Assembly (NCBI GenBank): GCA_016937315.1
Contig: JAFGWD010000111.1
Span: 1 to 5,126, forward strand
Length of the DNA: 5,126 nucleotides
DNA from: Rhodospirillaceae bacterium
GTDB lineage: Bacteria > Pseudomonadota > Alphaproteobacteria > Rhodospirillales > Rhodospirillaceae
Reading direction: 5' to 3'
Shown piece after piece: positions 1-5,126 of the stretch. The stretch's first letter is position 1. Each line of letters begins with the position of its first letter. Made by a program: the position numbers and the translations under genes. The notes beneath the pieces were generated by a model. That model was not told the DNA's origin. It ran no database searches and saw only the letters and a list, made by a program, of their open reading frames with translations.

Positions 1-1087
1 CGCGGAAGTGAACGAACGCAACGATCACGTCCTTTAGCGTCAAAAGCTGTGGACGGCCTTCGTTCAAGGCCAGCATGTTGACGCCAAACGAACTTTGCAG
101 CGGTGTGTAGCGATAGATTTGGTTCAGAACCACTTCGGCTTGTGCATCACGCTTCAGTTCGATGACCACGCGCACGCCGCGACGGTCAGATTCGTCACGT
201 AACGCCGAGATGCCTTCCAGGCGTTTATCACGCACCAATTCGGCGATTTTCTCGATCATCGCCGCTTTGTTCACCTGATAGGGGATCTCGTGCACGATAA
301 TCGCCATGCGATCCTTACGGATTTCCTCGATATCGCACTTAGCACGCAAGATGACCGAGCCGCGTCCTGTGGCATATGCCGCCCGTGATCCAGCACGCCC
401 GACAATCGTGCCACCGGTCGGGAAGTCCGGTCCCGGCACGATTTCCATCAAATCATCCAGGGTAATGTCCGGGTCTTCGATATAGGCACAGCACGCGTCC
501 ACCACCTCGCCCAGATTATGGGGCGGAATGTTGGTGGCCATGCCCACCGCAATACCACCCGCGCCATTCACCAAAAGATTGGCGAAGCGGGCGGGGAGGA
601 CGGTCGGTTCCAGCGTGCTTTCGTCATAGTTCGCCTGAAAGGCGACCGTATCCTTGTCGATATCATCCAGCAGGCACTGGGAACTTTTTGCCAGCCGCGC
701 TTCGGTGTAACGCATGGCCGCCGCTGGATCACCATCCATGGATCCAAAGTTACCTTGCCCGCTGATCAGGGGTAGGCGCATCGAGAAATTCTGTGCCATG
801 CGTACCATGGCGTCATAAATCGCGGAATCGCCGTGTGGGTGATATCGACCCATGACATCGCCAACGATGCGGGCGGATTTGCGGAATGGCTTTGTGTGGT
901 CATAACCGCTTTCCTTCATGGAATACATGATGCGGCGATGTACCGGCTTTAAGCCGTCGCGGACGTCAGGAATGGCACGCGCCACAATCACGCTCATCGC
1001 GTAATCAAGGTAGGAGCGCTTCATTTCTTCTTCGATGTGGACGAGCTGAATATCGGCTCCGGTCGCTTTGGTCGGCGTATTGGTCAA
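1..1087 (-). CDS. gyrA: DNA gyrase subunit A, N-terminal part (3' end beyond window)
   Basis: GyrA is the DNA-cleaving and rejoining subunit of the type IIA topoisomerase that adds negative supercoils in the cytoplasm. About 362 residues are visible, covering the winged-helix and tower portion; the C-terminal DNA-wrapping domain lies off the left edge. The N-terminal signature EEEMKRSYLDYAMSVIV is at about residues 19-35 and the DGLKPVHRR stretch at 44-52. The quinolone-resistance region reads YHPHGDSAIYDAMVRMAQ (82-99), and the catalytic tyrosine is in AAAMRYTEARL, Y127 (E. coli Y122). The wording GDSAIYD and ISGQGNFGSMDGD favours GyrA over ParC. The positions equal to E. coli S83 and D87 are Ser88 and Asp92, the usual quinolone-sensitive residues. 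The start is uncertain: no ATG is in frame. I chose TTG at 1087-1085, giving MTNTPTK, which resembles the short N-termini of relatives; GTG at 1096-1094 is also possible, and neither has a good ribosome binding site. Identity is very sure, the start is not. Confidence 0.97.
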   Translation of the reverse strand, partial: MTNTPTKATGADIQLVHIEEEMKRSYLDYAMSVIVARAIPDVRDGLKPVHRRIMYSMKESGYDHTKPFRKSARIVGDVMGRYHPHGDSAIYDAMVRMAQNFSMRLPLISGQGNFGSMDGDPAAAMRYTEARLAKSSQCLLDDIDKDTVAFQANYDESTLEPTVLPARFANLLVNGAGGIAVGMATNIPPHNLGEVVDACCAYIEDPDITLDDLMEIVPGPDFPTGGTIVGRAGSRAAYATGRGSVILRAKCDIEEIRKDRMAIIVHEIPYQVNKAAMIEKIAELVRDKRLEGISALRDESDRRGVRVVIELKRDAQAEVVLNQIYRYTPLQSSFGVNMLALNEGRPQLLTLKDVIVAFVHFR

Positions 1088-1219
1088 GGCACACACACTT
1101 TCATAAAAACCAAGCCACCCGTGCGTCGGACGGCGGAGCAGTCTAACACCCTCATCGCTTCGACTCAACGATCCCCGGTACTCTGGAGCGCTTAAGAATA
1201 TAAGGCGGATTCAGGTGTT

Positions 1220-1248
1220 ACTATGTTGTTTGTATTGAATATTTTCAG
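1220..1248 (-). promoter_or_regulatory. Possible gyrA promoter
   Basis: On the minus strand CTGAAA (1248-1243) and CATAGT (1225-1220) are separated by 17 bp, each matching four of six bases of the sigma-70 -35 and -10 consensus. They sit in the most AT-rich part of the intergenic region and would give a leader of roughly 125 nt before gyrA. The match is weak and rests on position as much as on sequence. Confidence 0.22.
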
Positions 1249-1339
1249 GATGGGCATGGAAAGGGAAGTGTCAAAGCACGGTTGACGGGGGACTTTGCCA
1301 TTATCTTGGGGTTTTTCACCGCTTACAAATCGTTCGAAA

Positions 1340-1369
1340 TTGATCGTCGGAAGATGTTTTTCCCATAAT
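1340..1369 (+). promoter_or_regulatory. Candidate sigma-70-type promoter for the slyB-like gene
   Basis: TTGATC (1340-1345) and CATAAT (1364-1369) are 18 bp apart, matching four and five of six consensus bases. Transcription would begin near 1376, leaving a leader of about 70 nt. This is the best plus-strand promoter match I found in the intergenic region, and no competing pair with good spacing was seen nearer the gene. Confidence 0.42.
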
Positions 1370-1378
1370 CCTTGACTG

Positions 1379-1408
1379 ATGGGGGTTGCACAAAGAGGCT
1401 GCTCCCAT
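1379..1408 (+). other. Possible hairpin in the slyB-like leader
   Basis: ATGGGGG (1379-1385) can pair with CTCCCAT (1402-1408) over seven base pairs, one of them a G-U wobble, around a 16-nt loop. It would lie at the very 5' end of the transcript from the candidate promoter. There is no following U-run, so it is not a terminator. It may stabilise the mRNA or be chance. Confidence 0.28.
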
Positions 1409-1436
1409 CCAAATTATAGGTCTCATCCTTCCAAAT

Positions 1437-1442
1437 AAAGGG
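1437..1442 (+). promoter_or_regulatory. Ribosome binding site that fixes the slyB-like start
   Basis: AAAGGG lies six bases before the ATG at 1449. It supports that start over the in-frame ATG at 1386, which would put 21 residues in front of an otherwise typical lipoprotein signal peptide. Confidence 0.6.
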
Positions 1443-1448
1443 TTTATC

Positions 1449-1913
1449 ATGCGCTTGCGATATCTTTCCTTGATGTTTGCTGCGGTTCTCGTCGCTGGAT
1501 GTCAAAGCAGTCCCTCCGCCAGCTCTTATCAACGCAATCAAGCCATGCAAACGTCCAGTGTTTCAAAAGGCAAGATCGTTTCTTTGCGCGATGTTGAAAT
1601 ATCTGGAAGTCAAAGTGGTGTTGGCTTGGGGGCCGGGGCTGTGGCAGGAGGTGTCACGGGTTCATATCTTGGTGGCGGGTCACGGGCTAACATTTTGGGT
1701 GCATTGGGCGGTGCCGTGTTGGGCGGTGCGGCTGGTGCTGTGGCTGAGAATGCTGTGACCAAGGGAACTGCTGTGGAGTTCATTGTGCAGAAGGATAATG
1801 GCCAAACCATTGCTGTCGTGCAGGCAAATGAGCAGGGTCTGGCGATTGGTGAGCGTGTGCTGATTCTGCAAGGTGGAGACACGCGCTTGGTCCGGGACAC
1901 ATCCATTCAATGA
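1449..1913 (+). CDS. slyB: SlyB-family glycine-zipper outer-membrane lipoprotein
   Basis: The 154-residue product is close in length to E. coli SlyB (about 155). It begins with a lipoprotein signal peptide: basic MRLR, a hydrophobic stretch, then the lipobox LVAGC with the lipidated cysteine at C18. Residue +2 is Gln rather than Asp, which fits sorting to the outer membrane. The segment VSKGKIVSLRDVEISG (38-53) matches the SlyB pattern, followed by a glycine-zipper two-helix region at about 57-98 with many GxxxG spacings. The C-terminal part has EFIVQKDNGQTIAVVQ (110-125) and GERVLIL (134-140), again SlyB-like. In enterobacteria SlyB is controlled by PhoPQ and helps protect outer-membrane proteins when LPS is disturbed; carrying that role over to this organism is inference. 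The gene is monocistronic, and its stop lies 4 bp from the stop of the convergent gtrA-like gene. Family assignment is strong; orthology to E. coli slyB is likely but unproven. Confidence 0.85.
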   Translation: MRLRYLSLMFAAVLVAGCQSSPSASSYQRNQAMQTSSVSKGKIVSLRDVEISGSQSGVGLGAGAVAGGVTGSYLGGGSRANILGALGGAVLGGAAGAVAENAVTKGTAVEFIVQKDNGQTIAVVQANEQGLAIGERVLILQGGDTRLVRDTSIQ

Positions 1914-1917
1914 GGCA

Positions 1918-2307
1918 TTATTTGAAGGTCCAGATCGCGTTCAGAGCGTAATGCCAGAACAGCAGCAGCCCGGTGATTGCAACCTGAGCCAGCAAGTAGG
2001 GGATGTTCATCTGGTTGACCAGAAGAGTCATCAAAAGGGCATTGAGGATGAAGCCGCTCCCCGCGACGCCGAGAAATTTACTGGCGGCTTCACGGTGGCG
2101 CTTGGCGCTGTGAAAGGTCAGCCGGTAGTTCAGGATGTAATTGGTGATGGCTCCCACCAGAAACCCTAAAACCGACCCCAAAACCGGCGTAAATCCAGCT
2201 AACTCGACAAGGCTGGTCAAGGTTGCGTAGTGGGCACCGGTTCCCACCAAGCCGACAGCGGCAAAGGTGAAGAACCGTCGTGCTTGGGTGTGCCAGTCGA
2301 TTGTCAC
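1918..2307 (-). CDS. GtrA-family small membrane protein (putative polyprenyl-phosphate-sugar flippase)
   Basis: The 129-residue protein is almost entirely four membrane helices, at about 11-31, 38-60, 76-97 and 103-125. It has the GtrA hallmarks: the RFFTFAAVGLVGT opening, NYILNYRLTF (57-66) after helix two, and HYALNAIWTF (119-128) at the C-terminus. GtrA proteins accompany GtrB-type enzymes and are thought to help move polyprenyl-phosphate-linked sugars across the inner membrane. The start is GTG at 2307-2305, whose last bases form the TGA stop of the upstream gene (GTGA, 4-base overlap). AAGG at 2319-2316, eight bases before it, supports this start. The frame is open further upstream to 2415, but that extension overlaps the GT-C gene and encodes a His/Arg-rich stretch unlike the family. 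It is the last gene of the operon. Family call is firm; the flippase role and substrate are inferred. Confidence 0.9.
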   Translation of the reverse strand: MTIDWHTQARRFFTFAAVGLVGTGAHYATLTSLVELAGFTPVLGSVLGFLVGAITNYILNYRLTFHSAKRHREAASKFLGVAGSGFILNALLMTLLVNQMNIPYLLAQVAITGLLLFWHYALNAIWTFK

Positions 2308-3926
2308 GGGTTTTGCCTTGTACGGGTGATGGCGCGGCGGTCTTTGACAAGGCCAATGGTGGTGTTCATGCGTCGAATATCGATCACGACATTGCCGTCC
2401 AAGGCATTCTCGCACCCATCTTGGATGGGGGAGATGAAGAAATCCGCAGTGAGCCAGTTGGAGGTCATTTTGAAGGCCGAGGATAGGTATGCATCGGCTT
2501 GGATCAGTTCGGCGCAGACGGCAACACGATAGGGAGGGCCAAAGCCGGGATCTTGTTTGCCAGAGGCTTTTTCCGTTGCGACCATCTGGGCCAGGCGGGT
2601 CGTGGCTTCACGGATCGCGTTGCCGTGGTAGTCGAACTCGTAGCGTCCCACCGCTCCTGGGACTCCTCCCACCAAGCTATTATAAGCGACGGACTCGTAA
2701 GGATGTAACTGAAACATGGTTGCGGCGTGCACCAGCCACAGTCCCCCACAGGCGGCCAAAAATAAGGAGCTGGGTGGACGGCCTAGGTGCTGGGTGATGA
2801 TTTGATGTGTTGTCCGCAGCCCCAGTGTCGCCAGCACCGCCAGCGGCGGCAGCAGAAACATATAATGGCGCAGCCCATTATAAAGCACAGGGTCTGTGAG
2901 AATGGCGTGCCCTACCGGCACGATAATAGCCAGGATAACGGGCAACAGGCGAAGCGCATGCAGACGCTCTAAACGGCGGTGGATGAGGCAAAGGGAAGAG
3001 GTGACTCCCCCTAGGGCCAAACCCATCAGGGTCAGTTCTGGTAGGCGGATTATGACGTAGGTCGGCAGATACCAGCGCGGGACATCGGCGGCTTTCATGA
3101 CGACGCCATCCAAGCGGGTTAGCATATTGATTGGAAAACGGCGAAATGTGTCGATGGCGACCAGGATGTTCCCGGGGGCAAAGACCGACCAGGGCCAGGC
3201 AATTGCCATGATTGCCACCCCGACGACGACGGCGGGTAACAGGTGTATGACGGACAGGGCTAAGCGTTTCAGAACGTCCGCCATGCCACCTTTTGTATCC
3301 ATGGCTGCGACAAGCAACAGGATTGCGATTTCCAGCCCACCATAAACTGCGACAATACGTAATCCCACGGCGCAGCCCATAGCCGTCCCTAGGCCCAAGA
3401 CATGGCGCAGGCGTGGTCGAGGCAATTCTGGCGCGATTCGAGCGGCATAGTAAGTGACCCAAATCATCGCGCTGGCGAAGGAAATATCCTTGGTGTGGTT
3501 GCACAAGGTGCCCCACCATGCGCCGGTGACCGCCAGCAGGAGGACGGCGACACAGGCCCAGGAATCGGAAGATAAAAGCCGCGTCAAACGCCACGTGCCC
3601 CACATCCCGACGACACCGACAATCGCGGTCAACAGATGCCGCCATTCGTATGTCGGCAGGGGAATATGTGGGCCGATTCCGGCCGCGATCAGATCGAACA
3701 GACCGCCGTAAAGATAGAGGTTGCGGTAGTGAAAGGCGTTGTCGTCGGAAAAGCCGGTGGCAAAGAAGCGGAGTAGAAGTTCGCCATAGGTTTGTTGCAC
3801 TTCCTCGTCATTGGAAATGCCATAATCTTGGAATGTGGCCAGCAGCAGTCCGACGATTACGGCAAAGATTGCCAAACTGGCGGCACGTCCGGGTTTGGCA
3901 CGAAGGCGAGTTATTAGGGTCTTCAC
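2304..3926 (-). CDS. GT39/ArnT-like integral membrane (GT-C) glycosyltransferase
   Basis: The 540-residue product is a polytopic GT-C-type glycosyltransferase, expected to use a polyprenyl-phosphate sugar donor on the periplasmic face of the inner membrane. Visible features are an N-terminal membrane helix (about 18-32), then a first periplasmic loop with the acidic cluster SNDEEVQQ (38-45), where GT-C enzymes keep a catalytic Asp/Glu. Further hydrophobic segments lie near 98-115, 122-138, 178-208, 225-248, 285-308, 325-342, 352-368 and 386-405. NHTKD (143-147) fits a conserved loop. A mostly soluble tail (about 408-540) begins with HPYESVAYNSLVGG and ends a motif with RYEFDYHG (428-435), as in PMT/ArnT-like proteins. 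It starts with GTG, sharing one G with the TAG stop of the GT2 gene, preceded by GGGAG (3940-3936). Its TGA overlaps the GTG of the gtrA-like gene. Sugar and acceptor (lipid A, O-antigen, protein) cannot be read from the sequence. Confidence 0.85.
   Translation of the reverse strand: MKTLITRLRAKPGRAASLAIFAVIVGLLLATFQDYGISNDEEVQQTYGELLLRFFATGFSDDNAFHYRNLYLYGGLFDLIAAGIGPHIPLPTYEWRHLLTAIVGVVGMWGTWRLTRLLSSDSWACVAVLLLAVTGAWWGTLCNHTKDISFASAMIWVTYYAARIAPELPRPRLRHVLGLGTAMGCAVGLRIVAVYGGLEIAILLLVAAMDTKGGMADVLKRLALSVIHLLPAVVVGVAIMAIAWPWSVFAPGNILVAIDTFRRFPINMLTRLDGVVMKAADVPRWYLPTYVIIRLPELTLMGLALGGVTSSLCLIHRRLERLHALRLLPVILAIIVPVGHAILTDPVLYNGLRHYMFLLPPLAVLATLGLRTTHQIITQHLGRPPSSLFLAACGGLWLVHAATMFQLHPYESVAYNSLVGGVPGAVGRYEFDYHGNAIREATTRLAQMVATEKASGKQDPGFGPPYRVAVCAELIQADAYLSSAFKMTSNWLTADFFISPIQDGCENALDGNVVIDIRRMNTTIGLVKDRRAITRTRQNP
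2316..2319 (-). promoter_or_regulatory. Ribosome binding site for the gtrA-like gene
   Basis: AAGG, inside the end of the GT-C coding sequence and eight bases before the GTG at 2307, marks that GTG as the start and fits translational coupling across the GTGA overlap. Confidence 0.45.
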
Positions 3927-4972
3927 TACGCATCGCTCCCATGCGAAGGGGAGGGGCTATTAGGATCAGGAAAGCCAATGCTGTCGGCGACCAAGTACAT
4001 GGGGCGCATTTTGACTTCAAGGAAGATACGTCCAACGTATTCGCCCAGAACGCCGAGGGAGATCAATTGTACGCCGCCCAGGAATAGCGTGGAGACCATC
4101 AACGATGCGTATCCGGGGACATCAATGCCGAAAACCGTGGTGCTGATCAGGAGCCATATTCCGTAAAGGGATGCCATGCCAGCGATGGCCATGCCGAGCA
4201 CCGACCAGACCCGTAAGGGAAGAGTTGAAAACGAGGTGACGCCGTCCCAGGCGTAGCGCAGCAGTTTCAACAGGCTCCACGAGGATTTGCCACTGGCGCG
4301 GTTGGCAACATCAAAGGGAAGACATTCCTGGCGGAATCCGACCCAACTGGTGATTCCCTTCATGAAACGGTTGCGTTCTGGCAAGGAGACAATGGCTTGG
4401 ACGACTTTTTGGTCGAATAGGCGAAAATCCCCGGCGCCTTGCGGAATGCGGACTTCGGAAACGGCGTCGAACAGGTGATAAAACGCGCGGCTGACTGAGC
4501 GGCGAATCCAAGAATCGGTTTCTCGCGTGCGGCGGATCGCGATGACCATGTCGATGCCGTTTTTCCAAGCGCTGAGCATTTCGGGAATGACAGCGGGCGG
4601 ATGCTGTAAGTCGGCATCCATCAGGATCACCGCATCGCCGGTCGCATGGCTCAATCCGGCGGCCATACCGGCTTCCTTGCCGAAGTTGCGGGCAAATCGT
4701 ATTGCCTTGACTCTTGGGTCTTTTTGGCTCAATTCCCGTGCGATATCAAAGGTGTTGTCGCGGCTGCCGTCATCGACCAAGATGATCTCGTGACACGGCG
4801 ATATGGCTTCTAAAATGGGAGTCAGCGCGGCGTGCAGGGTATTCAATCCGTCGGATTCATTATAGCAAGGCACGACGACCGAAATGAGATTCAAAAGACG
4901 TCCTGCGGCATTTGCCGATTGGGACGCTTGCTGCGCGGCTATGGGCCGCGGCGTTGACTGCGCTTTGCGCAT
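3926..4972 (-). CDS. GT2 polyprenyl-phosphate glycosyltransferase (GtrB/DPM1/ArnC type)
   Basis: The 348-residue protein is a GT-A fold family 2 enzyme that should transfer a sugar from a nucleotide donor to polyprenyl phosphate on the cytoplasmic side. Motifs in order: VVVPCYNE (32-39), LVDDGS (65-70), RFARNFGKEAGM (92-103), the DxD-like DADLQHPP (119-126), GDFRLFD (181-187), ERNRFMKG (199-206) and RASGKSSWS (225-233, the RxxGxS signature). Two C-terminal membrane helices at about 255-280 and 288-310 are followed by GEYVGR (310-315), the GtrB/ArnC-like architecture. Length fits the family. The ATG at 4972 has GGAG ten bases upstream, but it adds a Gln/Ala/Ser-rich extension of about 28 residues; TTG at 4894-4892 with AGGA six bases before it is an alternative. 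It is the first gene of a three-gene operon and its TAG overlaps the next GTG. Family is very sure; the sugar is unknown. Confidence 0.93.
   Translation of the reverse strand: MRKAQSTPRPIAAQQASQSANAAGRLLNLISVVVPCYNESDGLNTLHAALTPILEAISPCHEIILVDDGSRDNTFDIARELSQKDPRVKAIRFARNFGKEAGMAAGLSHATGDAVILMDADLQHPPAVIPEMLSAWKNGIDMVIAIRRTRETDSWIRRSVSRAFYHLFDAVSEVRIPQGAGDFRLFDQKVVQAIVSLPERNRFMKGITSWVGFRQECLPFDVANRASGKSSWSLLKLLRYAWDGVTSFSTLPLRVWSVLGMAIAGMASLYGIWLLISTTVFGIDVPGYASLMVSTLFLGGVQLISLGVLGEYVGRIFLEVKMRPMYLVADSIGFPDPNSPSPSHGSDA
3936..3940 (-). promoter_or_regulatory. Ribosome binding site for the GT-C gene
   Basis: GGGAG, inside the last codons of the GT2 gene and nine bases before the GTG at 3926, supports that non-ATG start at the TAGTG junction. 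Confidence 0.5.
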
Positions 4973-4991
4973 TGACGTGGGTCTCCGGGTG

Positions 4992-4998
4992 AAGGTGG
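4992..4998 (+). promoter_or_regulatory. Ribosome binding site for the YdjC-like gene
   Basis: AAGGTGG, with six bases between AAGG and the ATG at 5002, is the best site before this gene and favours that start over the internal ATG at 5050, which has only a weak GG-rich lead. Confidence 0.5.
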
Positions 4999-5001
4999 CG
5001 C

Positions 5002-5126
5002 ATGGTAATCGAAAACCTGTCGAATGGAAATGCTGACAGCACGGGCCGGATGGTTCTTTGCGCGGACGATTATGGAATGTCGTTGGGGGTCTGTGACGCC
5101 ATTGAAGACTTGGTCGCGCAGGGCCG
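5002..5126 (+). CDS. YdjC/ChbG/HpnK-family carbohydrate deacetylase, N-terminal fragment (3' end beyond window)
   Basis: Only 41 codons are visible. After a 16-residue lead the protein reads MVLCADDYGMSLGVCDAIEDLV, which matches the family's opening beta strand and the ADDFG motif; one Asp of this DD pair (D22/D23) binds the catalytic metal in known family structures. Family members remove N-acetyl groups from sugars: ChbG acts on diacetylchitobiose, HpnK in hopanoid head-group synthesis, and NaxD on undecaprenyl-phosphate N-acetylgalactosamine. Beside a GT2, GT-C and GtrA set, a NaxD-like role in de-acetylating a lipid-linked amino sugar is the most sensible guess. The ATG at 5002 has a good ribosome binding site, but family members often begin just before the ADD motif, so ATG at 5050 is possible. 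The gene is divergent from the GT2 operon with a 29-bp gap. The family call rests on a short but characteristic motif. Confidence 0.82.
   Translation, partial: MVIENLSNGNADSTGRMVLCADDYGMSLGVCDAIEDLVAQG
5069..5097 (-). promoter_or_regulatory. Possible promoter of the glycosyltransferase operon inside the YdjC-like gene
   Basis: On the minus strand GTCACA (5097-5092) and CATAAT (5074-5069) are 17 bp apart, matching four and five of six sigma-70 consensus bases. Transcription would begin about 90 nt before the GT2 start. The site lies within codons of the conserved ADDYG motif, so the match may be a by-product of coding constraint. Confidence 0.25.

Larger units (their letters stand above)
1088..1448. 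other. Non-coding divergent region between gyrA and the slyB-like gene
   Basis: This 361-bp stretch separates two divergently transcribed genes and has no convincing open reading frame on either strand. An AT-rich patch at about 1190-1250 interrupts the otherwise GC-richer sequence and is the likeliest site for gyrA promoter elements. The right half holds a better promoter candidate for the lipoprotein gene and a possible leader hairpin, listed separately. I see no tRNA, no clear riboswitch and no rho-independent terminator. Confidence 0.7.

Noticed and set aside
518..775. 85-codon plus-strand frame opposite gyrA
   Set aside because: It lies wholly antisense to the conserved GyrA core, has no recognisable motif and no ribosome binding site that stands out.
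811..829. Possible quinolone-resistance variation in GyrA
   Set aside because: The codons at the E. coli S83 and D87 positions encode Ser and Asp, the usual sensitive residues, so nothing unusual is present.
1216..1232. PhoP-box-like direct repeat TGTTAC-N5-TGTTTG upstream of the slyB-like gene
   Set aside because: It matches the enterobacterial box at nine of twelve bases but lies over 100 bp upstream of the candidate promoter in an AT-rich patch, and PhoP control of slyB is not established in this group. Chance is the simpler reading.
1386..1448. In-frame 21-codon upstream extension of the slyB-like gene beginning at ATG 1386
   Set aside because: It would bury the lipoprotein signal peptide behind MHKEAAPIQ..., lacks a ribosome binding site, and the ATG at 1449 has a good one and gives the family length.
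1323..1550. 75-codon minus-strand frame across the slyB-like promoter and signal peptide
   Set aside because: It is antisense to the lipoprotein start region, shows no family features, and looks like chance open sequence.
2308..2415. N-terminal extension of the gtrA-like frame back to ATG 2415
   Set aside because: It overlaps the end of the GT-C gene by over 100 bp, is His/Arg-rich and unlike GtrA N-termini, while the GTG at 2307 has a ribosome binding site and a typical GTGA overlap.
2878..3645. 255-codon minus-strand frame inside the GT-C gene
   Set aside because: Arg/His/Pro-rich composition typical of an out-of-frame reading of a GC-rich gene, and the overlapping GT-C frame has clear membrane helices and motifs.
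4954..4977. TTGACT and TTGACG sequences as -35 boxes for the YdjC-like gene
   Set aside because: Neither has an acceptable -10 hexamer at 16-18 bp, so I could not support a promoter here.

Overview
The window looks like chromosomal DNA from an alphaproteobacterium, most likely in or near the Rhodospirillales. This rests on the GyrA sequence, a moderately high GC content, the use of GTG/TTG starts and compact gene packing; genus cannot be called by eye. I see no mobile element, CRISPR array, tRNA or rRNA.

Layout: (1) 1-1087, minus strand: the N-terminal ~362 residues of DNA gyrase subunit A (gyrA), running off the left edge, with an ambiguous non-ATG start. (2) 1088-1448: a 361-bp non-coding stretch that must hold the divergent promoters of gyrA and the next gene. 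(3) 1449-1913, plus strand: a SlyB-family outer-membrane lipoprotein with a glycine zipper. (4) 1918-4972, minus strand: a tightly packed three-gene operon, in transcription order a GtrB/DPM1-type GT2 polyprenyl-phosphate glycosyltransferase, a GT39/ArnT-like multi-spanning GT-C glycosyltransferase, and a small GtrA-family membrane protein. Stop and start codons overlap at both internal junctions. (5) 5002-5126, plus strand: the first 41 residues of a YdjC/ChbG/HpnK-family carbohydrate deacetylase, divergent from the operon across only 29 bp and running off the right edge.

How the genes may work together: the four sugar genes form a plausible envelope glycosylation pathway. The GT2 enzyme would charge polyprenyl phosphate with a sugar (possibly an N-acetylhexosamine), the YdjC-like enzyme would remove the acetyl group, GtrA would help flip the lipid-linked sugar, and the GT-C enzyme would transfer it to a periplasmic acceptor such as lipid A or another LPS part. 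The logic parallels the Arn pathway and, more closely, the Francisella FlmF/NaxD/FlmK system for adding an amino sugar to lipid A. Substrate and acceptor cannot be read from the sequence. SlyB is also an envelope protein, but it is convergent with the operon and its link to it is only by proximity. No wholly new system is evident; the most interesting point is the combination of a Gtr-type trio with a divergent deacetylase.
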